A stretch of DNA of 64,000 bases from Flavobacterium sp. MK4S-17 (GTDB lineage: Bacteria; Bacteroidota; Bacteroidia; Flavobacteriales; Flavobacteriaceae): the NCBI RefSeq assembly GCF_009848495.1, contig NZ_WWEP01000009.1:1-64000 (forward strand). Direction: 5' to 3'. Made by a program: the position numbers and the translations under genes. How positions within the stretch are numbered: position 1 is the first letter of the stretch; each line of letters begins with the position of its first letter. Positions 43,184 through 51,559 of the stretch are shown here, in pieces. The notes beneath the pieces were generated by a model. It worked only from the letters and a program-made list of their open reading frames with translations, was not told the DNA's origin and ran no database searches.

Positions 43184-45499
43184 TTAGTTTTTTTCCTGTA
43201 AAACACCTATATCCCTGCCATCAGTACCTGCATTTTTAAGCGGTGATTTATCTTTAAGAATAAACCTTTCCTTATCAGAATAATTAGGATTTTTATTAAT
43301 CAGGTTTGATGAAACTGCTTTTGATGTTAACTTTACCTCTCCTGAATTGTAAACCGCAGAATTGCTTATGCTGTTGCTCTTTCCATCAAGCCTTACCGGG
43401 TTGATAAGTAATGGGTTTTCATAAAATACACTATTTTCTATTGTAACGGTAACTATACCTTTGGTAAGCAAAACCTGGTCTTTATCCCTTGAGCCTGTTT
43501 TACTGAAAACACAGTGGTTTACATATAGGTTGCCTCCCAGCGTAGATTCGTCATTGCCGCCACGGTAATAATGCAGTACCCATTGTGTAAAGTCAGTAAA
43601 TACGGAGTTTTCAAATATTATGTTTTCTGCATTATACTTTCCTTTATCATCCTTTTCATAAGAAAGGTTAAAGCCCCTGAAATTATTTTTAATGATACTG
43701 TTGCTCACCTTGATTGTATCAGCCAGCGTACCTTTATTAGCTTTAAACACTGCGCCTCCTTCAGAATTGGTAAAGCCCGAAATCAGTGAATTGTCTATAT
43801 ACAGGCTGTAATTGCCCGGTGTATCTTCAGATGGGGAATTGATTGCATATTTTACGTCTGTATTTTCTTTGCCTGAAAGGGCAATTTTATTAAACGTAAG
43901 CCTAGCGCCTGAGTCAACCTTAAACATGTAATTGGCTTTCTTTTCAGGTTGTGCCGTAAAAAATATGCGGGTTTTTTCGGCTCCTTCTCCCAAAATGGTA
44001 ATATCTGACTTAATTACCGCAGAACGTTCCATTTCATAATCACCTGCCGTTAACTTAAGAGTTGTTTTACCTTTCGCTTTTTTAATGGCTGCTTCAAGAG
44101 TACCTTTGCCCGGCTCTACAGTTATGGTTTCAACAGCAATCGTTTTTACTTTTTTTGTTGTGCTGGCATCCCAGCTTACTCCTGTTTTAGCATCCAGTGC
44201 GGCCTTAAATTTTTTACTGTCTATATTTTGGCCTTTAGGTATGTAAAGTTGGCCCTGCTTTTCCCAGTTAAGTTTTTTCGCAGTAAAGCCCTGTGGTAGT
44301 TTTGCATTAGGCGCATCTGCAATATTGTCTTTAAATGTTATGCCATCCATTTTATCATAAAATGTGGCAACAGCATCTTTTTCCGTATAAATAATATTGC
44401 CCTTAATACTACTGTTTACAGGCGGCAGTGTCCTTTCGGCATCGCTGCCTGCCCCAAGCTGAAACGGAGAGCAGTTATAATAAATATTGCCAACCACCTG
44501 TGCATCTTTCACCTGGTTGTAGCGGTTAAGCGCACTATTCGGCACACCGTTCATAACTACTAACGGCCCGCGAAAATCAGTACCTGTAAGTTCTCCAAAA
44601 TAATTATTCCTTACAATATGGCCTTCATTGATAACACGCACACCACCGGTATAAGGTTGGTTGTTGCCTAAAAAGACATTGTCCTCAACAATACAGTTAT
44701 TACCATGGCGCATAACCAATGACCCCTGCGATTCAAGGAAAAGGTTATTCCTGTATATATTATTGCAGGATTTGTTGGAAACCACCTCAACCTCGCCATT
44801 GCATTTTTCAAAAGTATTGAGCTCTACAAGGGTGTTGGATTGATACATGGAGTTGGTACTTGTACCTATCCTGATGGTTTCGCCACCGTTGGAACCCAAA
44901 GGCGGGCGTTCGCCAAAATAATTATGGTCTATCCTGTGGTTATTATTGTGGTTTTCCTCGCCTTTAAGCCAAACCACCATAGTACATCCCTGGTTGGTTT
45001 TTCCTGAAACCGTGCAGTGGTCAACCCTGTTATTTTTACCCCAAAGCTCAATCCAGTGGTTGGTGTCTGACTTCGCCTCGGGGTTATAATCTGTAATAGC
45101 ACAATTAGTAAGCCTTGAATTGTTAGCTATAGTTTTATCATTTTTAAAGCTTATTACATATTTCTTATCAGAATAGCCGTCTTTAAACCAAAGCCCGTTT
45201 ACAACAAGGTATTTGCCGCCCATTTCTAACGAGGATTTACCCGTTAAGGCTACTTTGCCTGGGGTTTCAGCCTCAAGGTAAACAGAGTCTTTTGCAGTGC
45301 CGTTTGCATTAAAGGCAATTACACTGTCTTTCCAGGTGCCATTAGCCATAATAATCCTGTCCCCCGGCTTTACATTTACCATTGCAGAATTAAGCTCGGC
45401 CATATTGGCAACTTTAATATTTGCCGCGCCTGCGGTTTGCAGCCCCGCAATAAGCAAGGCAGCAAAGGTTTTATATATATTTTTTTTAGAATTGATCAT
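43184..45499 (-). CDS. PL6 alginate lyase (chondroitinase-B fold, two domains)
   Basis: 771 residues with a signal peptide (to about AGAA). Two right-handed parallel beta-helices: the N-terminal catalytic one (about 25-400) has DRIIMANGTWKDSV, EVEVVSNKSCNN (candidate catalytic Lys near 238) and LVMRHGNNCIVEDNVF (candidate Arg near 263), as in PL6 enzymes. A smaller C-terminal helix (about 455-760) follows. Size and two-domain build match AlyGC-type exo/endo PL6 lyases. It starts 2 bases after susD and degrades alginate in the periplasm or at the surface. Confidence 0.93.
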   Translation of the reverse strand: MINSKKNIYKTFAALLIAGLQTAGAANIKVANMAELNSAMVNVKPGDRIIMANGTWKDSVIAFNANGTAKDSVYLEAETPGKVALTGKSSLEMGGKYLVVNGLWFKDGYSDKKYVISFKNDKTIANNSRLTNCAITDYNPEAKSDTNHWIELWGKNNRVDHCTVSGKTNQGCTMVVWLKGEENHNNNHRIDHNYFGERPPLGSNGGETIRIGTSTNSMYQSNTLVELNTFEKCNGEVEVVSNKSCNNIYRNNLFLESQGSLVMRHGNNCIVEDNVFLGNNQPYTGGVRVINEGHIVRNNYFGELTGTDFRGPLVVMNGVPNSALNRYNQVKDAQVVGNIYYNCSPFQLGAGSDAERTLPPVNSSIKGNIIYTEKDAVATFYDKMDGITFKDNIADAPNAKLPQGFTAKKLNWEKQGQLYIPKGQNIDSKKFKAALDAKTGVSWDASTTKKVKTIAVETITVEPGKGTLEAAIKKAKGKTTLKLTAGDYEMERSAVIKSDITILGEGAEKTRIFFTAQPEKKANYMFKVDSGARLTFNKIALSGKENTDVKYAINSPSEDTPGNYSLYIDNSLISGFTNSEGGAVFKANKGTLADTIKVSNSIIKNNFRGFNLSYEKDDKGKYNAENIIFENSVFTDFTQWVLHYYRGGNDESTLGGNLYVNHCVFSKTGSRDKDQVLLTKGIVTVTIENSVFYENPLLINPVRLDGKSNSISNSAVYNSGEVKLTSKAVSSNLINKNPNYSDKERFILKDKSPLKNAGTDGRDIGVLQEKN

Positions 45500-45501
45500 A
45501 A

Positions 45502-47001
45502 TTAATATCCTGTATTTTGAGCAATGCTTGGGTTAAGGTCTATTTCATACTGCGGTATAGGCAGGTATAGCTGGTAGTGCTGCAGTGCCGGAGTATTAAA
45601 TGCCGGATGGTCAGGGTCATTATACTGAAACTCAGTGGCAAAATGCTGGCTCATTACCGTTATGGCACGCCCGCTCCTCACAAGGTCAAACCAGCGATGG
45701 TTTTCAAAAGCAAATTCCAGCCTCCGCTCATTTTCAAGAGCCAGTTTAAAGTCAAAATAAGTACTAACCTGGTCAAATGTCAGTGCGGCAGCAGCGCCAA
45801 GCGAACGTTTGCGCACATCATTAAGATAACCTAAAGCCTCGGCATCAGGCCCGCTCTGCTCATTAATAACTTCTGCCAAAAGTAAAAGCGCATCGGCATA
45901 ACGGGTTATAATCCAATCATTGCCGCTATCATCAACTACATTAAACTGCGAGTTATATTTTATAACATGCCTGTCGTCATTTACCACACCCTGAAAGCCA
46001 ATCCACTCATCAGCCATTGAAGCTGCCTTGCGCGGGTCGCCTGCAGGATAAGCATCCGACATGCTTTCGGTTGGCACGTTAAGCCCGTCGCCATTACCAA
46101 AAACCACATAATTATCACTTTGCAGCGGCGAAAAGAAGTTAGGGAAGGGAGAGCCAAGGCCCACACCACCCGACTGATAGCGTACTGCAAAAAGTATTTC
46201 GTTATTATATTCATTACCAATATCAAAAACCGAAGCGTAATTATCCAAAAGGCCGTGTGTACCGGTAACTACATCGGTAAGTACTGTCCTCGCTTCTGTA
46301 AGGTCGCCTGCCGCCTTGCGGGTAAGCAATGCTTTGCCCAGCAGTGTTTTTGCAGCATCAATAGTAACCCTGCCTAAATTAACGCCTGCTTGCTCCGGTG
46401 GCAGCAATTGCGAAGCCTGCCTGAAATCTTCTATAAGAAAATCATACACCTCATTTTGCGGGCTCCTGTCCATTGTTTTTGCCTCCTTGCCGGATATTGG
46501 GCGCTCCACAAGGAAAACACCCCCCCAAAGGCGCACAAGGTTAAAATAGGCATGCGCCCTTAAAAAACGTGCTTCTCCCTCATAAGTATTACGCTCTGTT
46601 TCATTGGTTACCACATCAAGGTTTTGCAGCACTATGTTGGCAAGATTGATTGTCCTGTAGCATGCCCTCCAGTACTCCTCTATATAAATGTTTTGCGATT
46701 GTGCCACATGCCTGTCAATTTCACGTATGGGCAAATCTTTAGATTCAGAAGAAACAGGGTTCATATAAGTATTGTCGGAGCGTAATTCGGTAAGCATCCA
46801 TTCCCTGTTCTGCATGCCGTAAAGGCTGTTATATATAGCTATTACAGCAAGGTTAACTTCTTCGGGGGTTTTGTAAAACTCATCAACCCCTATTTCCGAA
46901 ATCGGCTGAAGGTCAAGCGTTTCTTCACAACCTGTTATAGCTAACAGGCCTGCAAAAAACAAAACTTTAAGGTTAAACAGCTTTATATTTTTCATTTTCA
47001 T
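45502..47001 (-). CDS. susD: SusD/RagB family glycan-binding lipoprotein
   Basis: 499 residues. Signal peptide and lipobox LLAITGCEETLDL, helical TPR scaffold (MQNREWMLTELRSDNTYMN, RFLRAHAYFNLVRLWGGVFLVERPI), and the typical C-terminus with RRLEFAFENHRWFDLVRSG. It is the surface lid of the SusC transporter and binds substrate, here most likely oligoalginate. Separated from susC by 6 bases and from PL6 by 2. Confidence 0.95.
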   Translation of the reverse strand: MKMKNIKLFNLKVLFFAGLLAITGCEETLDLQPISEIGVDEFYKTPEEVNLAVIAIYNSLYGMQNREWMLTELRSDNTYMNPVSSESKDLPIREIDRHVAQSQNIYIEEYWRACYRTINLANIVLQNLDVVTNETERNTYEGEARFLRAHAYFNLVRLWGGVFLVERPISGKEAKTMDRSPQNEVYDFLIEDFRQASQLLPPEQAGVNLGRVTIDAAKTLLGKALLTRKAAGDLTEARTVLTDVVTGTHGLLDNYASVFDIGNEYNNEILFAVRYQSGGVGLGSPFPNFFSPLQSDNYVVFGNGDGLNVPTESMSDAYPAGDPRKAASMADEWIGFQGVVNDDRHVIKYNSQFNVVDDSGNDWIITRYADALLLLAEVINEQSGPDAEALGYLNDVRKRSLGAAAALTFDQVSTYFDFKLALENERRLEFAFENHRWFDLVRSGRAITVMSQHFATEFQYNDPDHPAFNTPALQHYQLYLPIPQYEIDLNPSIAQNTGY

Positions 47002-47007
47002 AATTTT

Positions 47008-50000
47008 TTAGAAATTAACATCAATACCAAGTGCAATTGTCCTCTGTACCGGGTAAGCCCCGCGCTGGTAGCCGGAAATAAGCGGTGAAGCATACAATCC
47101 GCTTGTATTTAAGGCTTCAGGGTTAAGGCCGGTAAAATCTTTTGCCTTCAGGTATAAAAGGTTTTCAGCTGTAAGATAAAAGCGCGCCTTGGCAAGTCCT
47201 ATTTTTTGGGTAACATCTTCAGGGAGTTTAAAGCCTAAAGTAACTGCGCGTAATGAAAGGTATGATGCATCCTGTATAAGATAATCGGTATTTTGCCATG
47301 CACGCCCCAGGTTTTCCCTTGGCTTGCTGGCCGGCACACCTTCGCTAAACCAACGTCCCTGTACAAATTCTTTTTGCAGGTATCGTGTTTCATTATAATA
47401 GCCATCGCCGTAAAACACCTCACCACCCACAGAACCCTGAACAAGGAAATTCATGTCAAAATTCCCGTAGGTAAAGGAGTTGTAAAAGCCCCAGGTAAAA
47501 TCAGGGAACGGGCTGCCCAATGTAGTACGGTCATCAGCGGTAATTTCGCCATCACCGTTCAGGTCAGCCACACGTATGCCTCCCACAGCATCGTCTGAAG
47601 AACTCGGGTTGTTAGCCAATTGTTCGGCAGACTGCCATACCCCTATCATTTTATACCCGTAAAATTGTATTGCTTCTTCGCCTACGCGGGCTATATACTG
47701 CTCATTTCTTTCACCCTGGCTTATAAACTGTGCCTCGCCTCCCAGTGAAATAAGTTTGTTTTTGTTGGCGGCAATGTTAAATGACGGCCTCCATGTAAAC
47801 TTGCCCGCCTTAATATTGGCTGAAACCTCAGCTTCAATACCACTGTTTTGTATTTTACCAATGTTATTAAAAAACTGGTTGTGCCCTGTTGCAAATGATA
47901 CATTCTGCTGAAGTAAAAGCCTGTCGGTTACAGAGTAATAATAATCAAACGTTACATTTAATTTATTGCCGAAAAAACCTGCATCAACCCCTGTATCATA
48001 TTCATATGTCTGCTCCCAGCTTATCGCAGGGTTTCCTAGTACCGAGCCTGTTTCCCCAAGTCCTGATGTTACACTGCCTGTACCACCGCCTAAAGAATAA
48101 TTTGCGGCATACAGAAGATTGGTAAATGAGTAGTTTGGAATATTGTTATTACCTGTTACACCAAAACTTGACCTTATTTTAAAACGGTTGATAAATTCAA
48201 TATTGTTTTTCCAGAAGTTTTCTTCGCTCACATTCCATCCTGCAGAAACCGAAGGGAAAAAACCATATTTATTTTCAGGGCCAAATACCGATGATCCATC
48301 GGCACGTGCCGCAACTGATAAAAGGTATCTGTTTTTATAAGAGTAGTTTACCCTGGCAAGGAATGAAAGCAGGTTGTCTTCCTCTTTGCGGGTGAATGTT
48401 TGCTCAGCATCAATAAGGTTAGCCGCATTTAATGTGGCTATATAGTCCGATGAAAACTGCGAGCCATACATATTGGAGTATTTGTAGTTTGTTTTCTGGT
48501 AGGTTATACCACCCAAAACGTTAAGGTCATGGTCGCCTTTAGTCCAGTCCCATGTAAGGGTGTTTTCCGTTAGCAGCCTTACACGCATGGTACTGTTATC
48601 CTGCCCTAATGCCTGCCCTGTATATTCTGCTTCTGAGCTTCTGAAACGTTCATAATTGGAATAATCAACATTTACACCACCCGATGTCCTGAAACGTAAT
48701 TTTTTGGTAATCCTGTAATCAAGGGCAAAGTTGGTAAGCATCCTGTAATCGTGCTGATACCTCTGGTCGCTTTCCAACCTTGAAATAGGGTTATTATTAT
48801 TGGTTCCCCATAATGAAGCGGTAAAATCCTGCGGAACACCATCCTCATCTATATAATTAAAATTGACATTTTGAAAATGCCTTCCATGTGCATAGCTTCC
48901 TAACGGATAACCTGTAAGCCCGGAAGTATATTCCGTATGCCTTACGGGAAGAAAAGTGTAAGTCCTTGCAAAATCGGTGAATGATACGCTCGACCTTCTC
49001 CTTTGGGTATAAGACGGCCTTACATTAACATCAAGCGTAAGCTTATCCGATAGTTTGGTTTTAACCCTGGACTGAAAATTTACCCTCCTAAGGAAGTTGT
49101 CTTTCAGCAAGCCTTCATCATCAATGTACTGCCCTGATATATAATACGTAGTACCATTTTTACCACCTGATACATTTAGCTGGTAATTTTTTATAAGTGC
49201 CGGGCTGCGCTGCCCTTCCCTCTGCCAGTCAACCTCGCCGTGCCTTGCCACTTCGCGCATACCCTTTTCACGTGTGGTAAATGCTATTACAGCCGGGTCG
49301 CGCCCTTCCTGAGAGGCCAGGTAGTTTTCATTAATCTGGCGTTCCCTGCGCAGCATGTCGGTATATTCAAATGTGTTTAAAAGGTCAAGGTTGTCATAGG
49401 CTGACTTTACACCAAAATAAGTTTTAAACTCATAGGATGTTACCGAATCTGAACCTTCTTTTGTAGTTACCAGTATCACACCATTGGCGCCCCTTGAGCC
49501 GTATATAGCTGTAGAACTTGCGTCTTTCAGTACTTCTATAGATTCTATAGTGCTTGGGTTAATAAATTCAAGCCCGTTTTCTATGGGAAAACCATCAACT
49601 ACAACAAGCGGGTTGCTGCTGGCACTAATAGAGCCAAGCCCCCTTATCCTTATCTGTGGTGCCTCGCCTACTTCGCTGGTTATGTTTTGTATCTGCAAAC
49701 CTGCAATGCGGCCCTGTAAAGCCTTGTCCACCCGCGAACTGGTTACCTCATCAAGATTTTCATTTTCAAGTTTGGAAACTGAACCTGTTATTGACGATTT
49801 TTTTTGTGTACCGTATCCCACAACTACCACTTCGTCAAGTTCGGTAGATGCACCTTTCATGGTTATGGATACCTCCCTTTCGCCATTAAGGATAACAACC
49901 ACCGTTTCCATCCCCAAATAGGAAACCTGCAAAGTTTCTTTGCCTGTAACCTCTATGGAAAAATTTCCGTCAAGGTCGGTGCTTACAACTTTTGTAGTGC

Positions 50001-50142
50001 CAAAAACAGTTACGTTGGCACCCGGAAGCGTCTGGTTATCATCGGCTGAATATACCGTACCTTTTAAAATGTACTTATCCTGCGCAAATAATACAGACGT
50101 AACCAATAAGGCTGTAAAAAAGAATAGTGTTTTAAGTTTCAT
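47008..50142 (-). CDS. susC: SusC/RagA TonB-dependent outer membrane transporter
   Basis: 1044 residues. Signal peptide (to FAQ), carboxypeptidase-D-regulatory-like N-terminal domain (ILKGTVYSADDNQTLPGANVTVFGT, about 25-100), the TonB-box region DEVVVVGYGTQKKSSITGSVS, a plug with IRIRGLGSI and DGFPIENGLEF and SRGANGVILVTTK, then the 22-stranded barrel ending in RTIALGIDVNF. It imports oligoalginates using TonB energy. It is the first gene of the 12-gene alginate operon. Its leader (50143-50293) carries two sequences complementary to the small RNA at 51320-51454, one touching the start codon. No clear TAnnTTTG promoter is found in that leader. Confidence 0.95.
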   Translation of the reverse strand: MKLKTLFFFTALLVTSVLFAQDKYILKGTVYSADDNQTLPGANVTVFGTTKVVSTDLDGNFSIEVTGKETLQVSYLGMETVVVILNGEREVSITMKGASTELDEVVVVGYGTQKKSSITGSVSKLENENLDEVTSSRVDKALQGRIAGLQIQNITSEVGEAPQIRIRGLGSISASSNPLVVVDGFPIENGLEFINPSTIESIEVLKDASSTAIYGSRGANGVILVTTKEGSDSVTSYEFKTYFGVKSAYDNLDLLNTFEYTDMLRRERQINENYLASQEGRDPAVIAFTTREKGMREVARHGEVDWQREGQRSPALIKNYQLNVSGGKNGTTYYISGQYIDDEGLLKDNFLRRVNFQSRVKTKLSDKLTLDVNVRPSYTQRRRSSVSFTDFARTYTFLPVRHTEYTSGLTGYPLGSYAHGRHFQNVNFNYIDEDGVPQDFTASLWGTNNNNPISRLESDQRYQHDYRMLTNFALDYRITKKLRFRTSGGVNVDYSNYERFRSSEAEYTGQALGQDNSTMRVRLLTENTLTWDWTKGDHDLNVLGGITYQKTNYKYSNMYGSQFSSDYIATLNAANLIDAEQTFTRKEEDNLLSFLARVNYSYKNRYLLSVAARADGSSVFGPENKYGFFPSVSAGWNVSEENFWKNNIEFINRFKIRSSFGVTGNNNIPNYSFTNLLYAANYSLGGGTGSVTSGLGETGSVLGNPAISWEQTYEYDTGVDAGFFGNKLNVTFDYYYSVTDRLLLQQNVSFATGHNQFFNNIGKIQNSGIEAEVSANIKAGKFTWRPSFNIAANKNKLISLGGEAQFISQGERNEQYIARVGEEAIQFYGYKMIGVWQSAEQLANNPSSSDDAVGGIRVADLNGDGEITADDRTTLGSPFPDFTWGFYNSFTYGNFDMNFLVQGSVGGEVFYGDGYYNETRYLQKEFVQGRWFSEGVPASKPRENLGRAWQNTDYLIQDASYLSLRAVTLGFKLPEDVTQKIGLAKARFYLTAENLLYLKAKDFTGLNPEALNTSGLYASPLISGYQRGAYPVQRTIALGIDVNF

Positions 50143-50293
50143 AAACTAACATTCAATATTTTTGGTTAATACTTACTGCCGGCCCTGCCGCTTAGGTATG
50201 GCAAAGCCCTTTTGGCGCAGATAAATAACCCTCACTTCCCCAAGCGATATTTAGTTATCCTGCCATTACCGTCTAAAAAAATGCACGTTGAAT
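50143..50293 (-). promoter_or_regulatory. susC mRNA leader with two antisense-RNA pairing sites
   Basis: On the minus strand, site 1 is AATATTGAATGTTAG (50160-50146), three bases before the susC ATG. Site 2 (50248-50227, 22 bases) contains TCGCTTGGGGAAGTGA, able to fold as a 6-bp hairpin with a GGGG loop. The 66-base spacer is unusually GC-rich for this region and folds: CTGC-GCC with GGC(CG)GCAG at its ends (50220-50214 and 50084-side 50184-50176) and an inner TGCC/GGCA stem, which would bring the two sites close together. Both sites are perfectly complementary to the plus-strand RNA at 51320-51454. Confidence 0.65.
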
Positions 50294-51025
50294 TTACAAC
50301 TGCATGGTGCCGCTATTCATTATTGTTTCCGTTTGGCTGCAATATTCATAAAGCAGTTTAAAATGGTGCTGCAGATAGTGCCTTGCCGCCACGGGGTTTT
50401 GATTTTTTATAGCTTCAAAAATCTGCAGGTGCTCCATGATATTATCACTTGCCATAGAGCTTTTGCAAACATGGTATTTTTCAAAATTTGTAATTATTTC
50501 GGGCGTTATAATAAGCATTAGCGTATTCATTACCGAATTGCCGCTTGCCTCCGAAATTTTAAGGTGAAACATTAAATCTTCCTCAACCGCATTTTCATTA
50601 CGTTCCACTTTATTCTGGTAAGCTATTAAAGCCTCCTCAATTTGTATAAGGTGCTGTGTGGTGCGCCTTTCGGCTGCCAGTGAAACAATGTTTGTTTCCA
50701 GCATTATCCTTGTTTCAACCAACGATTTAAAATCAGGCTTTTTTAGCTGAAGTATATCGGTAAACATACCGCTAAGTGCAGGCACGCCAAGCTTGGCAAC
50801 AAACGTACCACTTTGCGGAAGCGTTTTAAGTAAACCGTAAAACTCCAGCTTCTGGATAACTTCCCTTACATTGCCCCTGCTTACACCCAGTTCTTCAGAA
50901 AGTTTCCTTTCAGAGGGAAGCCTGTCACCCGGCTTTAACTTTTGCGAAGTAATGAGATCCCTTATTTTAGCTATAATCTCTTTTTCTTCTGCTTTAAAAG
51001 TGCCTTCAAGTCCAAATTCATTCAT
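50294..51025 (-). CDS. FadR/GntR-family regulator, probable alginate-locus repressor
   Basis: 243 residues from the ATG at 51025; a TTG eight codons upstream lies inside the operator and is unlikely. The winged helix (about 15-80) shows KLKPGDRLPSERKLSEELGVSRGNVREVIQKLEFYGLLKTLPQSGTFV, followed by an all-helical FCD effector domain with the metal-binding pattern MLETNIVSLA and MEHLQIFEAI. Its own promoter overlaps the palindrome TTGGTTGACCAA, and the divergent esterase carries a second copy, so it is probably an autoregulated repressor. A GntR repressor, AusR, is known for alginate genes in Zobellia. The effector is likely a degradation product such as DEH (inference). Confidence 0.88.
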   Translation of the reverse strand: MNEFGLEGTFKAEEKEIIAKIRDLITSQKLKPGDRLPSERKLSEELGVSRGNVREVIQKLEFYGLLKTLPQSGTFVAKLGVPALSGMFTDILQLKKPDFKSLVETRIMLETNIVSLAAERRTTQHLIQIEEALIAYQNKVERNENAVEEDLMFHLKISEASGNSVMNTLMLIITPEIITNFEKYHVCKSSMASDNIMEHLQIFEAIKNQNPVAARHYLQHHFKLLYEYCSQTETIMNSGTMQL

Positions 51026-51037
51026 TTTTAAACTAAA

Positions 51038-51049
51038 TTGGTTGACCAA
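51038..51049. promoter_or_regulatory. Operator copy 1, on the regulator gene promoter
   Basis: TTGGTTGACCAA (half sites TTGGT/ACCAA around TG) overlaps the downstream end of the -7 element of the regulator promoter. The form TTGGTnnACCAA is nearly the ExuR/UxuR hexuronate operator AAATTGGTATACCAATTT, and flanking AAA matches on one side. Confidence 0.75.
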
Positions 51050-51075
51050 ATATACGAAAATTTAAATATCTCCAA
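51047..51075 (-). promoter_or_regulatory. Promoter of the FadR/GntR regulator
   Basis: On the minus strand TTG (51075-51073), 17-18 bases, TATATTTG (51054-51047), exact consensus. The transcript would begin about 15-20 bases before the ATG at 51025. Confidence 0.65.
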
Positions 51076-51306
51076 ATTATTGGTTATTTTTTACATATAT
51101 TTAATTTTTAGAGAATATTTATTGAATATATTTTAATTAATTTTTAATTATAAGCAATATCAATATAGATTTTAAGGCATTTTTAACAATCCGCTAAAAC
51201 GTTTTCGGTAAATTATTAATCAAGATTTTTATAATTATGCCCAATTACTGCCCAACCAATTATAATTATTAACGTATTATTTACTAAGCATAAAGGGTTT
51301 ATTTAG
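51050..51306. other. AT-rich spacer between regulator promoter and small RNA
   Basis: No ORF, tRNA or terminator is seen here. It contains a palindrome AAAACGTTTT (51196-51205) flanked by CCG and CGG, of the CG-centred type bound by LacI regulators, and a half operator CAACCAA (51253-51259). Confidence 0.5.
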
Positions 51307-51314
51307 TATTTTTG
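51307..51314 (+). promoter_or_regulatory. -7 element of the antisense RNA gene
   Basis: TATTTTTG matches TAnnTTTG exactly and places transcription start near 51318-51322, just ahead of the closing stem at 51329. No TTG is found at the usual -33 distance, so activation or an atypical upstream element may be needed. Confidence 0.45.
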
Positions 51315-51319
51315 CAGTT

Positions 51320-51454
51320 AACAATTACTTACAGGTTTAATATTCTAACATTCAATATTGTAGCTAAACCCTCACTTCCCCAAGCGATGCAAGTTACTCA
51401 TGTAAATAATATAAACCTGTAATACAAGGAGCCTTTATAAAGGCTCCTTTTTTT
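51320..51454 (+). ncRNA. Small structured RNA, candidate trans-antisense regulator of susC
   Basis: About 135 nt. A closing stem pairs TTACAGGTTT (51329-51338) with AAACCTGTAA (51413-51422) and continues for 5 bp past a one-base bulge. The apical domain opens with CTAACATTCAATATT (51345-51359), complementary to the susC mRNA ribosome-binding region. It then has a 22-base segment (51367-51388) complementary to a second susC leader site; its centre TCACTTCCCCAAGCGA can form a CCCC-loop hairpin. A 24-base palindromic terminator stem (51426-51449) with five T closes the RNA, and T follows only on the plus strand. Alternatives are a 6S-Flavo RNA or duplicated protein-binding sites; the paired complementarity favours antisense. 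No ORF of note lies within it. Confidence 0.7.
51426..51454 (+). terminator. Intrinsic terminator of the small RNA
   Basis: AAGGAGCC and GGCTCCTT with loop TTTATAAA, then TTTTT. The minus side lacks a T-run, fixing the direction. Confidence 0.9.
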
Positions 51455-51559
51455 ATGCGACACAACTTTAGTTATGATATATGTATAAATACATGCATAA
51501 TATTGATATGAATACAATTAATCACCGCAATAATTAAAAATATATTAACGTTATTGTTT

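Noticed and set aside
43171..43206. GTG-initiated N-terminal extension of the TIG lipoprotein
   Set aside because: It overlaps the PL6 coding region and would displace the lipoprotein signal from the N-terminus.
51026..51049. TTG start for the FadR/GntR regulator
   Set aside because: The codon lies inside the operator and promoter -7 element; the ATG at 51025 is downstream of the predicted transcript start.
51320..51454. 6S-Flavo RNA as the primary call for the small RNA
   Set aside because: A closed stem with internal bubble fits 6S loosely, but it does not explain the two perfect matches to the susC leader. It is kept as an alternative to test against Rfam.
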